Below are positions 10,906 through 20,745 of a stretch of DNA of 64,000 bases, piece by piece; the stretch's first letter is position 1; each line of letters starts with the position of its first letter. The position numbers and the translations under genes are program-made. The stretch is from Macrosoma leucophasiata. Taxonomy: Eukaryota > Arthropoda > Insecta > Lepidoptera > Hedylidae. Under the pieces are notes generated by a model. The model did no database searches and had not been told where the DNA came from. It worked only from the letters and a program-made list of their open reading frames with translations. Where the stretch lies: assembly GCA_036365455.1 (NCBI GenBank), contig JAWQUS010000032.1, positions 15,942,001 to 16,006,000 of the forward strand, given 5' to 3'.

Positions 10906-11427
10906 TCGCATTAACACATGCTTGTGAAATATATTTTATTTTTAAAGAAAAATGGAAAGAAAAATTTGACTTCAGGCGAGACTCGAACTCGCGACCTACT
11001 GGGAATCTAGTCCAGCCGCTCTTCCAATTGAGCTACTGAAGCCCTGCCCGATTTGTCAAATCTTTCCTTCACATTATATATCCTTCACTTAATTATTAAG
11101 GGTAAAAGCGACTTCTTTACGATATTCAATAAACTGAAAAGTCTATTTATTATATCGGTTGCCTAACTAGCATAGTTGGTAATAGATGGCGCTGCTGCTA
11201 CCATAAAGCAATGCAATAGATGTGAAGGAAAGATTTGACAAATCGGGCAGGGCTTCAGTAGCTCAATTGGAAGAGCGGCTGGACTAGATTCCCAGTAGGT
11301 CGCGAGTTCGAGTCTCGCCTGAAGTCAAAGATTTCTTTCCATTTTTCTTTAAAAATAACCAGATTTGTTTTATATTATTTCGCATTAACACATGCTTGTG
11401 AAATATATTTTATTTTTAAAGAAACCA
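10906..11427. repeat. Inverted pair of family T elements with flanking direct repeat
   Basis: A minus-strand tRNA-like unit (10968-11043) and a plus-strand unit (11251-11326) face away from each other across about 207 bases. Each keeps the 76-base length, both Pol III boxes and the acceptor pairing. The outer sequence starting ATAACCAGATTTG repeats in direct orientation for about 70 bases on both sides (about 10880 and 11355). Confidence 0.85.
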
Positions 11428-11583
11428 GAACCAACCACCATTTAACCAGATTTGTTAAGGTCTGCTATGCATCACTCGCCGCGTTGTCTTGTTCAATTAT
11501 TTTTTTAAAAGTTAAATTATGTATAAGTAAAACAATAGAGTTATGTTTTTCGTCAGGAACGTGTCAAACAACAACAGCTTGGT
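11428..11583. other. Unassigned spacer
   Basis: No gene or repeat recognised. Confidence 0.5.
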
Positions 11584-11860
11584 TTTTTGTAATGAAGGTG
11601 GCAAACAAAAAAAAATCGTGCACTTCACATTGATGTTAAGTGATGACAGCAGCTTATAAGCAACACAAAGACCAGAGGTCAAAATGCAGATGCGTTGCCA
11701 CCCCTAAGACGTTAGTGGTTTTGTCTCTTTTATAGTTATTACGGGGCCATACATTACTACCTAACCGATAGTGTTGAACAACTACAATTTTAGCGGCAGA
11801 TAGATTAGGTAATCCTGCCTACGAGCTCCTGCACTTGGAACTCTACCACTAGTAAAAAAA
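11584..11860 (-). repeat. Family A copy, diverged
   Basis: Contains an extra AAAAAAAA run near its tail end (about 11610) and small deletions. It sits in tandem with the next copy, same strand. Confidence 0.8.
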
Positions 11861-11861
11861 G

Positions 11862-12146
11862 TTTTTTTTATGTAATGGAAGTGGCAAACAAGTGCAGATC
11901 GCATTGATGTTATATGATGACTGCAGCCTACAGACACCCACACAAAGACCAAGATCAAAATGCAGATGCGTTACCGCTCCTGAGGCCTAAGGTGTTTTGC
12001 CTCTGTGCCGGAAATTACAGGGCCGTACTTTACCACCCGACCGGAACACGATAGTGCTGAACACTACCATTTAGCGGCAAGTATATTAGGTAATGCGGTG
12101 GTGCCTACGCCCGCGAGCTCCGTCACTGGAGCTCTACCACCAGTAA
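11862..12146 (-). repeat. Family A copy, near full length
   Basis: Second of two same-strand A copies; terminus GGAGCTCTACCACCAGT intact. Confidence 0.85.
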
Positions 12147-12149
12147 GAA

Positions 12150-12371
12150 CAGAGAGTACGTAGTAAGTTTTGACCATTACCAAACTCAGTGCTTACCATA
12201 TCATTAGAGCAAAGCGGGCCACCGGTCGCGGCGAACCGGACCACCGCGACCGCGTTGCTCTATGGTGCTTAAGTAGGTAGTGTGCAGCAGAGATAACGCT
12301 CTACGAAGTCGAAACTAGCCGATTGTCTCTTTCGTAAGCTCGATGTGTAATATTTCTTGTTATGTTCTGTA
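12150..12371 (+). repeat. Family I repeat interrupted by mini-G element
   Basis: TTGACCATTACC...CAGTGCTTA and GTGTGCAGCAGAGATAACGC...GCCGATTGTCTC match copies at 28136, 44515 and 56742. Function and class are unknown. Confidence 0.65.
12197..12264. mobile_element. 68-bp deletion derivative of the G MITE
   Basis: Both G ends are joined as a near-palindrome (GAGCAAAGCGGGCCACCGG...CCGCGTTGCTCTATG). It is flanked by GTGCTTAC and GTGCTTAA, an 8-bp target duplication with one mismatch, inside family I. Confidence 0.7.
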
Positions 12372-12664
12372 CATAGAGCAACACCGGAGGAGAGTAGCCA
12401 TATGCAGGCTTTCCCCTCTGTCAAAGTACAAGCCCAAATGGGCTTATACCTGTCACCTAGATGTTTAAATGTGTGCGTGAAATAGTGTCTGTATTTTGTT
12501 AAAGCCAAAGTGTGAGTTTCGTAGTCATAGACGATTTTTGCCGTGTGCGTGTGTGTCGCACTCATTTCCCCCCGCAAAAAAATGACAGACCGTTTTGCAT
12601 CGGTAATACACGCTATAGCTATCCCCTCCGGTCCGCCGCGACCGGTGGGCCGCGTTGCTCTATG
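12372..12664. mobile_element. G MITE, full length (293 bp)
   Basis: CATAGAGCAAC at one end and GTTGCTCTATG at the other. It matches the copy at 54729-55020 almost throughout and directly abuts the H element on its right. The 172-residue minus-strand frame spanning this area is an accident of the repeats. Confidence 0.85.
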
Positions 12665-12906
12665 TATAGGTCGCGCCAGGTAAAAATAAACGCTGGCGAT
12701 CAAGCTGCGCAGTAGACGATTTATCGATCTATTTGGTGGTATGAGGTGCGGCGTTTTCAATCTGCCTACCAATACACGAAACCGCAAGCGAAAGCTACAT
12801 CAAAAATAAACCAATAGGGCTAGTACTTTCGTGCGCGAGTGTACCGATGCGCGAACACATCCCTTCTACTTTCTTCCAGCGTTCTTTTTACGTGGCGCGA
12901 CCTATA
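12665..12906. mobile_element. H MITE (242 bp, ~30-bp TIRs)
   Basis: Starts TATAGGTCGCGCCAGGTAAA and ends with its complement in CGTGGCGCGACCTATA. A second 242-base copy lies at 32491. TA flanking is consistent with a mariner-type element. Confidence 0.85.
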
Positions 12907-13252
12907 CCTAATAGTACCTACCTATGTAATGATATTACAATAAATCGGCACTCTAGAAACTTGGAACTATAAAATAAACCAAAAATAGACATGATAGCAA
13001 CCATTACCGTCCCGTTTAACCTGTTTATGCATTTAACCGGCGGATTGTTAACAAATTACTTATTGTTTGTTTTAACTTTAGTCGTTATCGCTGTAATTTT
13101 GTACTTAAATATCATTTGGTAATAGTTTTAAATTGTTTAAACAAGAAGCAGTATTTAAACTTAATGGAAGGTTTGTGAAATAAAAATAAGTAATTCACTC
13201 GGCCGGAAGGCCAATTTGAATAGACTCGGAACCGGACGAACGATTATGTAGA
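12907..13252. other. Unassigned spacer
   Basis: AT-rich, no gene recognised. Confidence 0.5.
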
Positions 13253-13543
13253 TTTTTTTTTTAATGTAATGTACTTGGCAAACAAGCATGCAGTTCACAT
13301 TGATGTTAAGTGATGGCTGCAGCCTAAAGACACCCACACAAAGACTTAGGTCAAAATGCAGATGCGTTACCACTCCTAAGGCCTAAGGTGTTTTGCCTCT
13401 GTGCCAGAAATTACTGGGCCGTACATTACCACCTGACCAGAACACGATAGTGCTGAACACTACCATTTAGCGGCAAGTATATTAGGTAATGCGGTGGTGC
13501 CTACGCCCGCGAGCTGCGACACTGGAGCTCTACCACCAGTAAA
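13253..13543 (-). repeat. Family A copy, near full length
   Basis: Tail complement TTTTTTTTAATGTAATG through the CTACCACCAGT terminus. Confidence 0.85.
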
Positions 13544-13667
13544 CATATTTATTTTATTAACTTACTATATGTTTTTTTTTTGCGTATTCTTCAACAACAA
13601 ATTAATAATTGTCGTTTTTATTTAGTGTATTAAGTAATTGATATTCTAATAAATATAGGTTTATTTT

Positions 13668-13917
13668 TAAAGAAGCAATATTTATTATTAAAGAAAAATG
13701 GAAAGAAAAATTTGACTTCAGGCGAGACTCGAACTCGCGACCTACTGGGAATCTAGTCCAGCCGCTCTTCCAATTGAGCTACTGAAGCCCTGCCCGATTT
13801 GTCAAATCTTTCCTTCACATCTATTGCATTGCTTTATGGTAGCAGTAGCGCCATCTATTACCAACTATGCTAGTTAGGCAACAAGCATGTGTTAATGCGA
13901 AATAATATAAAACAATA
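13668..13917 (-). repeat. Family T element with rearranged outer ends
   Basis: The tRNA-like unit (13714-13789) is intact in length. To its right the upstream flank stops at GTTAGGCAAC and jumps to AAGCATGTGTTAATGCG, which is the inverted outer end of a T element, suggesting a collapsed palindromic pair. Confidence 0.8.
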
Positions 13918-13997
13918 TTTATTATTTTATATTTTTTACTAGCGGCAGAGAATATGTAATAATACTACGTCTAGCGTCCCGCTCCGTCTACGCACGG

Positions 13998-14034
13998 CAT
14001 AGAGCAACGCGGGCCACCGGTCGCGGCGGACGTA
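13998..14034 (+). repeat. G MITE end fragment
   Basis: CATAGAGCAACGCGGGCC and following bases match one G terminus, joined directly to the C SINE. Confidence 0.65.
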
Positions 14035-14262
14035 AGTCCAGCGGTGTGAGACGACCGTTTGATTCGAAGGGTCGCGCGTTCGATCGCCGCACCGGGACAG
14101 ATATTTGTATGGCCTACAGATATTTGTTTCGGGTCTGGGTGTTTGAGTATGTGTTGTGTGTGTACAACGGCACCCACGACACAGGTTTATACCTAGTGTG
14201 GGGTGTGAGTGTAAGCGTATTTTATTTTTATTATTTTATTTTATTGCGGTATAAACTATTCT
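14035..14262 (+). repeat. Family C tRNA-headed SINE
   Basis: GTCCAGCGGTGTGAG is A-box-like and GCGTTCGATCGCC B-box-like. The body (GATATTTGTATGGCC...CACGACACAGG) matches the opposite-strand copy at 36560. Confidence 0.75.
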
Positions 14263-14267
14263 AATAT

Positions 14268-14745
14268 AGTCTTAAGTTGGATCAAATAGCATACGATGTG
14301 CAAGTTTGATTAAAATCGGATAAGCAGTAAGAAGCGCGCATGGCCCAGTGGCTGATGTAGATCGTAAGCGATCTGCTCGGTTAAGCACTACGGGCGCGGT
14401 CGGGTAGTGTGATGGGTGACCGCTAGTGGCAAATTAAATGCGTGTTTCCGTGCTTCGGAGGGCACGTTAAGCCGTCGGTCCCGGTTGCTATCGATGGATA
14501 GCAGTCGTTAAACCTTGTCGGAGGCCTTATGGGCGGTTTGAAAAACATCCGACAGTGGGTTGGCCACTAACCCACCTCCACCAATCCGCATTGGAGCGGC
14601 GTGGTGGAGTAAGCTCCAGGCCTCCCCCCAAAAAGAGGAGAGACTCGTGCCCAGCAGTGGGACGTATAATGGGTTGCCATTATTATTATAAGCAGTTAAG
14701 TTAATCCATCGTGGACAAACACCGTGACACGTAATTTATATATAC
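14268..14745 (+). repeat. RTE-tail-like repeat split by the N1 SINE
   Basis: AAGTTGGATCAAATAGC...AAAATCGGATAAGC (left) and AATCCATCGTGGACAAAC...TTTATATATACAT (right) are continuous in the copy at 41763-41873. N1 therefore inserted into it. Confidence 0.7.
14332..14687 (+). repeat. N1: SINE with 5S-rRNA-like head
   Basis: Bases about 14370-14432 (GGTTAAGCAC...GGTCGGG...GATGGGTGACCGC) align with the internal promoter region of insect 5S rRNA (GTTAAGC, CGGGCG, GATGGGTGACCGC). A body with CCGTGCTTCGGAGGGCACG follows, then a CCCAGCAGTGGGACG end and an (ATT)n tail. ATAAGCAGTAAG at 14320-14331 recurs as ATAAGCAGTTAAG at 14688-14700, the target duplication. Pol III type 1 transcription is inferred. 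Confidence 0.75.
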
Positions 14746-15145
14746 ATACCTATTAAGAAGAAGATAATCAATACACAACTTGGGGGTATCTCAGGGGTAA
14801 AGTAGAGTACCTCACTATCCATCCAGGTCGTGCATTTGAGGCCACGAGAGAGAAAAATGTATAAGTAATAATTGAACATCAAAAAAGTATGCCGAGATAC
14901 GACTTTAAGAAACAGTGGGTAATATGGGTGGACAAATGTGTGTAGGTAGGTACGGTGTTGCCATATTTGACACACAAAACACTTCAAAGAACCACTGAAA
15001 CGCATTTGGACTCAGATATATTAATAATGATCATTAAGTTTAGTAACTCAAGGGCAGAGCTTAAAAGGCAAAGTAGATATTTAATAATCAGTTACTACTT
15101 CTTACAATCACACGTGTGAATGTTTGTATATTTGTGTTTATTAAT
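14746..15145. other. Unassigned spacer
   Basis: No gene or repeat recognised. Confidence 0.5.
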
Positions 15146-15156
15146 CAGTTATTAAG

Positions 15157-15243
15157 TTCGCCGATTGCCCGGTGAAGTAGACTAGTGCCGTCTCGAGACA
15201 GGCCGCCTACACAAAGCCCGACCAAAAAAAAAAAAAAAAAAAC
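15157..15243 (+). mobile_element. 87-bp A-tailed retro-insert with 11-bp target duplication
   Basis: CAGTTATTAAG lies on both sides (15146-15156 and 15244-15254). The insert ends in a run of about 19 A. Its 65 unique bases (from CGCCGATTGCCCGG to AGCCCGACC) match nothing else in the window. Confidence 0.75.
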
Positions 15244-15326
15244 CAGTTATTAAGGCGTCGATATGTGACAACCTCGTATGGCCCACTGCCTGTTGGGGCT
15301 ATCCTTAAGGACCAGAAATCTACATC

Positions 15327-15658
15327 AAAGGAGACGTTCCAAAATGTATGGAGGTTGGGTCCGCACCATGTACACTATATTGAGAGATGAAGCATAAAAT
15401 ACTAAATCATTTTCAGCTATTCAAATCGTTTATTAAATCTTCAATTAATTGTCGTAAGTATATTTCGAAAACAAGAATGTCATAGTAGCAATATGGAAAC
15501 ATATTCCTGTCATACAAAAATTACGTTAAATAAATATTTCCGACAAAAAAACTACGATTCAAATTATTTTTTGAGTATTTTTCCATGATTTTGCGTATTT
15601 TTCTCTAACCTTTGATATAGTGTACAAGGTGCGGGCCCAATGTGGAACTTCTCCTTTT
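15327..15658. mobile_element. F MITE, relative of family E
   Basis: Inverted ends AAAGGAGACGTTCCA and TGGAACTTCTCCTTTT. Inner parts mirror each other (CACCATGTACACTATAT and ATATAGTGTACAAGGTG). Same terminal theme as the E elements but a different body. Confidence 0.7.
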
Positions 15659-15692
15659 CAACTTAACCATCAAAATCTTTATAGATCGCACT

Positions 15693-15765
15693 CTACAGCT
15701 GCAAGTTATGAAAAGTGTTCGCATAATGCATGCATTTTAATATGCGGTAGCCGGGCTCGAAACCA
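15693..15765 (+). repeat. Family M fragment
   Basis: GCGGTAGCCGGGCTCGAAACC matches the fuller M copies at 16232 and 17110. Confidence 0.55.
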
Positions 15766-15996
15766 ACAAAAAGGAAATATGTAGGTATGTAATATTTCAA
15801 AAAACCCTTACCTTAGCGATCTCCAGTGGAAAGACGAAATAAAAAGTAATATATAAATAAAAAGAAACTAGATCAGTAATTTGGGGGGTGCTATAGAAAA
15901 TGCTACAAAAAATGAAACAATTTAAATGTGGTATTCTTAACTCTAATATTGACAACGATCCTTCCACTAATCATCATGAGTAGGTAACATTTAGTG
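15766..15996. other. Unassigned spacer
   Basis: No gene or repeat recognised. Confidence 0.5.
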
Positions 15997-16168
15997 GGGA
16001 ATTTGTGCCCGGAGATGTCAATGTTCTAGCTACCTGTTACATCCAATGGGATAAAAAGTAACCGGCGAATCGTGGGTGTTTGCATGTAGGTATGTTTGAA
16101 TCAGTTGAATGCATGCCTTTACCTCTGCCTGCCCCATCGGGGAATATAGGCGTGAAGTTGCGTGTACA
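15997..16168 (+). repeat. Family B SINE, head missing
   Basis: TGTGCCCGGAGATGTC to GGCGTGAAGTTGCGTG; the tRNA-like head is absent. Confidence 0.75.
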
Positions 16169-16231
16169 TATTATGTAATGAGGTGATTCCTATGAAGGTT
16201 CTTCGAGGTTCATCGCTCGTTTTCTAATGTT

Positions 16232-16480
16232 AGACACATGTCGCCCACTCAACTGTTGCAAGTGATGAAAAATGTGCGCATAAATGCATCCCAATGTGCG
16301 GTAGCCGGGCACGAACCGGGCCAAGGCCGGGTGAGGGCACTACAGATTTTGTATGAAACTTTACTAATTAACCCGCCCGACTACATGTTGGACTCACATA
16401 TCGCTTCACTGGTGACAGGTCCAGTAACTATGGTTGACGTTGTATCTAATTCCCCTCCTTTTTAGGAAATCCTGGGAATA
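16232..16480 (+). repeat. Family M copy
   Basis: ATGTCGCCCACTC...GTGCGCATAAATGCATCCC...GGGCACGAACCGGGCCAAGG recurs at 17110. The 75-residue frame across it is broken in the sister copy and is not a gene. Confidence 0.65.
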
Positions 16481-16693
16481 TCCATATACTACCTTACCGG
16501 AACAAGATAGCTACACGAGTCGTTGTTCCGGACATCACCAACCGATGACAAGTGTGACAGTTGCATCCCTCTAATCGTATGTGTTACTCTCTCCATCAAA
16601 CCTTAGGTTTGGACCCAAAGGAGTCTCCTTTAGACACTTGCTTTAATATTAAAGCTAAGAGCCATTTGCGTTCGCCGATAACATTGGCTTAAA

Positions 16694-16942
16694 GAGCTAG
16701 ATTCACAAACTGCACTACAACTTTACTTCGACTTGAAGTCGAACTTTCAATCTTTATTTTGATTCATAGACGAGTTAAACTCCTATTTTACTTTGCTCTG
16801 TTTATTTTTTGCTTATTCAGAATCGCCTTTTCAAGTAAAGTAAGAGACCTGACACGTCTGTGACACAAAATGAGCGTTGAAACTTCGACTCCAAGTCAAA
16901 TAAGTCAAAGTAAAGTCTTAGGGCGGTCTGTGAATCTCACCT
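16694..16942. mobile_element. TIR element with GATTCACA ends
   Basis: Left end AGATTCACAAACTGCACTAC and right end GGGCGGTCTGTGAATCTCA are imperfect inverted repeats extending through ACTTTACTT. One end of a related element lies at 46129. Confidence 0.65.
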
Positions 16943-17109
16943 TCGGGCTATCTCGAGATTAGCGCTCTACGTAGACAACGTACAACGTCAAGTACCTACG
17001 TTATAAGAAAGTTTTCAAGTAGGTTTTGCTATCACATGGTTCCGTACAATTGATAAATAACCTATACTACCTAAAATACCACAGACTTTCAGAATACCAC
17101 CGGTTTTCC

Positions 17110-17275
17110 TAGATAGACAAATGTCGCCCACTCCACGGTTGCAAGTGATGAAAAATGTGCGCATAAATGCATTCCAATGTGCTGAAGTCGGGCACGAACC
17201 GGGCCAAGGCCGGGTGTGAGCACGACAGCTTTCGTGTCTATCAAACTTTACTAATTAACCCGACCAAGTGCGTCG
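17110..17275 (+). repeat. Family M copy
   Basis: Second member of the direct repeat pair; diverges after TTTACTAATTAACCCG. Confidence 0.65.
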
Positions 17276-17283
17276 GGTTTCTA

Positions 17284-17439
17284 TTTTTTAATGTATTGAA
17301 AGTAGCAAATAAGTAATTTCCGGCATATGCATCTGCATTTTGACCTTGGTCTTTGTGTGGTGTCTATTATAGGCTGCAGTCATCACTTAACATCAATGTA
17401 ACTGCATGCTTGTTTGCCACTTCTATTACATAAAAAAAA
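17284..17439 (+). repeat. Family A chimera (inverted tail joined to plus copy)
   Basis: 17284-17312 is the tail end of an A copy in minus orientation. It joins at once to the 3' half of a plus copy ending CTATTACATAAAAAAAA. Confidence 0.75.
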
Positions 17440-17602
17440 GTATAATTATATTTCACATTGATTAAAGATAAGTTAGATCCAGGCGGATGATTCCGGAGAG
17501 GGTCTAGTGGTCTAACGGATTCAGACCGTCTAGTGGTGTCCAACAATGGCAAATGTGTAGCGAACTCTTTGCGAGATTTAATATACTGGAAAATTAGTTG
17601 TA

Positions 17603-17785
17603 TCGGTTGCCTAACTTAGCATTGTTAGCAATAGATGTCGCTACTGGCACCCAAGGCATTGCAATAAATGTGAAGGAGAAATTCGACAATCGGGTGTGAG
17701 CTAGAGTAGCTCAGTTGGGAGAGCGGCTGGACTAGATAGTCCCGCCTGAAATCAAACTTTTTCTTTCAATTTTTTGTTAAATATT
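17603..17785 (+). repeat. Family T element, diverged, tRNA-like unit deleted
   Basis: The upstream flank (GGTTGCCTAACTTAGCATTG) and D-arm/A-box region remain, but the unit jumps from GGACTAGAT to CCCGCCTGAAATC and has lost most of the T arm. Confidence 0.75.
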
Positions 17786-18073
17786 TTACTCACATGTTTT
17801 ATTTAAAGTCCAATTTAAAGATAATTAAGAGAATCGTTTCAGGGAAAAAAAAATGTTTCGTTCGTAATATATATATGAAAAAGTAATAGACATTTGCCGT
17901 TCGCGGCAGAACCGGCGCTGAAGTGAAATCTCATCACTCAACGCGTATCCCCAAGAGAGACCAGGGTGAGAGTAGGGTGACCATGAATACCGAAAATCCT
18001 GGGACATAAGTTCGTTTTTTAAGATTAACTTCTTCTGGCGCGATTGAAAAAAAATATGAGAGTAAATTTTAAC
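17786..18073. other. Unassigned spacer
   Basis: No gene recognised; the 126-residue minus frame crosses into G and E repeat ends. Confidence 0.5.
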
Positions 18074-18107
18074 CATAGAGCAACTCCGGCTACCGGTCGC
18101 CGCGGCA
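18074..18107 (+). repeat. G MITE end fragment abutting E
   Basis: CATAGAGCAACTCCGGCTACC matches a G terminus and stops one base before the E element. Confidence 0.6.
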
Positions 18108-18108
18108 C

Positions 18109-18716
18109 AAAGGAGATGTTGCGAGCTCGGCTCTGGTTCGTACATGTCCTCAAAAAATGGGTATATTAAAGAAGAATCCGAAAAAAATATAATTAATTTA
18201 TTCAAGAATGTATTTTAGAGTTACAACCACATTTCATTCAAACGATTTTATCATTATCAACCATGTTCAACATGGCGGCGATACAGCCGACGCTTGGGAT
18301 AGTACCTATGTATATAAAACAAAACGCGTGCTATCTGTATCTTACAAGTGCATCACATATTATCAAAAAAACGATGTATCAAATCGAACAATTTGTAGAC
18401 GTTCCGATGATTTTTTAAAAATTGGAATTCGATTAGTATAGTTTTAACACATAAAATCGATTTTGACAGTATTTACCATACTATATAATCAAAAAAACAA
18501 ATTAAAAAATGAACATGTCAAAATGACATCGCCCGCCATGTTCGCCATGTTGGTTTTGAGTTGCAATTCTAACTGCAAATAATATTTTGTAACTGCAAAC
18601 AAAGCTAAATAAGTGAAAATATGCAGTAAAAAACGTTTTTATATTGATTTTGCCTGTTAATTAATGTAGAATAAATACATGGCCGGAGGTCCATACATTT
18701 TTGCAACATCTCTTTT
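18109..18716 (-). mobile_element. Family E MITE (about 608 bp)
   Basis: TIRs AAAGGAGATGTTGC and GCAACATCTCTTTT. The interior carries ATGGCGGCGATACAGCCGAC on one side and CGCCCGCCATGTTCGCCATG on the other. No transposase is present. Confidence 0.8.
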
Positions 18717-18961
18717 AACTGCTGGTAGAGTTCTAGTTTAGGAGCTCGAGGGGGTAGGCATCACCGCATTACCTATTCTGTCTACCGAAATACGAAAGTG
18801 TTCCGGTTAAATGGTTATATATGGCCATATCTATCAGAGAGATGTAAGAGTTTAGATCTCATGGGTACCAACGCATCTGTATTTTGACTTTTGGTTTTGT
18901 GTAGATGTCATGCAGTTATCACTTAACATCCATGTGAACTGCACGCTTATTAACATTATGT
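18717..18961 (+). repeat. Family A copy, diverged
   Basis: AACTGCTGGTAGAGTTC start, tail ending ATTATG; abuts family E on the left. Confidence 0.75.
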
Positions 18962-19095
18962 AACGAATATCACAGTCCAAGCTATACAATTATTTTATTA
19001 AAATGTATGTACTTATTTCTTATTATCTGTCTTTTGTTTCAGGTAAGTGAACTCAAGCCGTGAGAACATTTACGCAAGTATTTTGAATAAATGTA
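18957..19095 (+). repeat. Family R repeat carrying a recursive-splice-like site
   Basis: TTATGTAACGAATATC through GCAAGTATTTTGAATAAA matches 37567-37722. It contains TTTTGTTTCAG|GTAAGT (junction 19042/19043), a pyrimidine-rich acceptor fused to a consensus donor. Confidence 0.75.
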
Positions 19096-20218
19096 TGATT
19101 ATTATATAAAACACATTCTAATAAAACTAAATTGAATTAAAATAACTGTATAACCAAAAGGAGTTCGACTTATCTCGTAATGAAGTACGAACAAAGGATA
19201 ACAACGCTGTTGTAGTGTTTTATGTTCAGAATTCAATTTAGAGTAAACTTCCTAGTTAGTTTTTTATCCTAGAAAACCGAAAAGATTCTGCGTCTTAATT
19301 TACTGTAAGTTAAAAATGAAAATGCTTCATACAATCCAAGAGAATCAGTTGCACTTTTCCACTTAATAATAAGAAATCATAAATAAGAATATCTTATTTT
19401 ATAATAACGAATAAAAATATCTTTCATTTAAAAATACTATAAAATACTGGAAGCACCGAAAACGAAAAATATTTTAAAATTCAATCCAATACTGGATACA
19501 ATATTTTATGACCCTGCACGTGGTGACTTTATGTCACCTCCGTGTCTCCCGATCTGTCAGTTGGTTATGCTGAAATATTTTAAAAATACAACCAAAAACT
19601 ATATTGCGAGCAATAAATTCAACATTTTGTGTGTTTCTTGGCCACACTCGTGTGTTGGGCGGGATGTACGAATTCATACAAAGAAAATAAAAATTCACAA
19701 TCATCTTTTTTACCAATCGCGCCAAAAGAAGCATAACTTCAAAATTATCCTATAACTGTTATCATACATACATAAAAATAATGCATTTATGTACCTACGT
19801 ATGCGTAATGCGTATACACGGTACATAGACCAAAATATCATTTTTTAATAATTTTTGTCTATGTCTGTTTGTTCCAGCTAATCTCTGGAACGTCTGCACC
19901 GATTTAGAGGAGACTGTCGATTTTTTGTAAAATCTTGTAAAGATTTGTATTTTTGTAAGATCTTACATAATTGTTCTGAACACCGCCATTTCTTCCCATT
20001 GAACCCAATTATTAATTGGTGGGTTAGATTAAATATCTACGACAGAGTGTCCCTGCCTACTTGAAAATAATATACAGAAACAACAAAATAGAAACACCGA
20101 AATCTAATTTTAAAAATTCGTAAACTATATTCCGAGGCAGCAGCACCGAAAACTGTTTTAAAATTTAATCGAAAGCCATATGACCAATAAATCCGCCATT
20201 TTATAACCATTCATGGTC
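19096..20218. other. Unassigned AT-rich region, no gene
   Basis: Two loosely similar AT-rich blocks (about 19440-19600 and 20090-20230) share CACCGAAAA and ATATTTTAAAA phrases. No exon or element boundary recognised. Confidence 0.45.
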
Positions 20219-20287
20219 ACCCCCGGTCGGGGGATGCTGCAGTGCTCCAAGGTTACGTAACGACCTTGGCATTCAGCCGGGGGTGGC
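20219..20287. repeat. GC-rich nested hairpin
   Basis: CACCCCCGG pairs with CCGGGGGTG, and an inner CCAAGG...CCTTGG stem encloses TTACGTAACGA. It stands out against AT-rich surroundings. Confidence 0.65.
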
Positions 20288-20412
20288 GGGCGGTAATTAG
20301 GGGTGGCTCCACACCCCGTTATATAAATATCGTAGTAAAATGTGAATGGTGTTGCGTAACATGCTATTTTGTTTGGTTTTATTATGACTTTTGTTAATGA
20401 GATGTATATTTT

Positions 20413-20745
20413 ATTTTTAAAGAAAAATGGAAAGAAAAGCTTGACTTCAGGCGAGACTCGAACTCGCGACCTACTGGGAATCTAGTCCAGCCGCTCTTCC
20501 AATTGAGCTACTGAAGTCCTGCCCGATTTGTCAAATCTTTCCTTCACATCTATTGCATTGCTTTATGGTAGTAGGTTTGACAAATCGGGCAGGACTTCAG
20601 TAGCTCAATTGGAAGAGCGGCTGGACTAGATTCCCAGTAGGTCGCGAGTTCGAGTCTCGCCTGAAGTCAAATTTTTCTTTCCATTTTTCTTTAAAAATAA
20701 AATATATTTCACAAGCATGTGTTAATGCGAAATAATATAAAACAA
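20413..20745. repeat. Inverted pair of family T elements inserted as one unit
   Basis: tRNA-like units at 20443-20518 (minus) and 20593-20668 (plus) lie 74 bases apart, each with perfect 8-bp acceptor pairing (GACTTCAG/CTGAAGTC). The pair is bracketed by the 19-base direct repeat TTAATGAGATGTATATTTT (20394-20412 and 20746-20764), although its last bases overlap T-family sequence. Confidence 0.85.

Noticed and set aside
12269..12787. 172-residue open frame on the minus strand
   Set aside because: It spans family I, the mini-G remnant's edge, the G MITE and part of H. The other G copy does not preserve it, so it is a chance frame across repeats.
17825..18205. 126-residue minus frame
   Set aside because: Its N-terminal part lies in the E element and a G fragment; the remainder is AT-rich.
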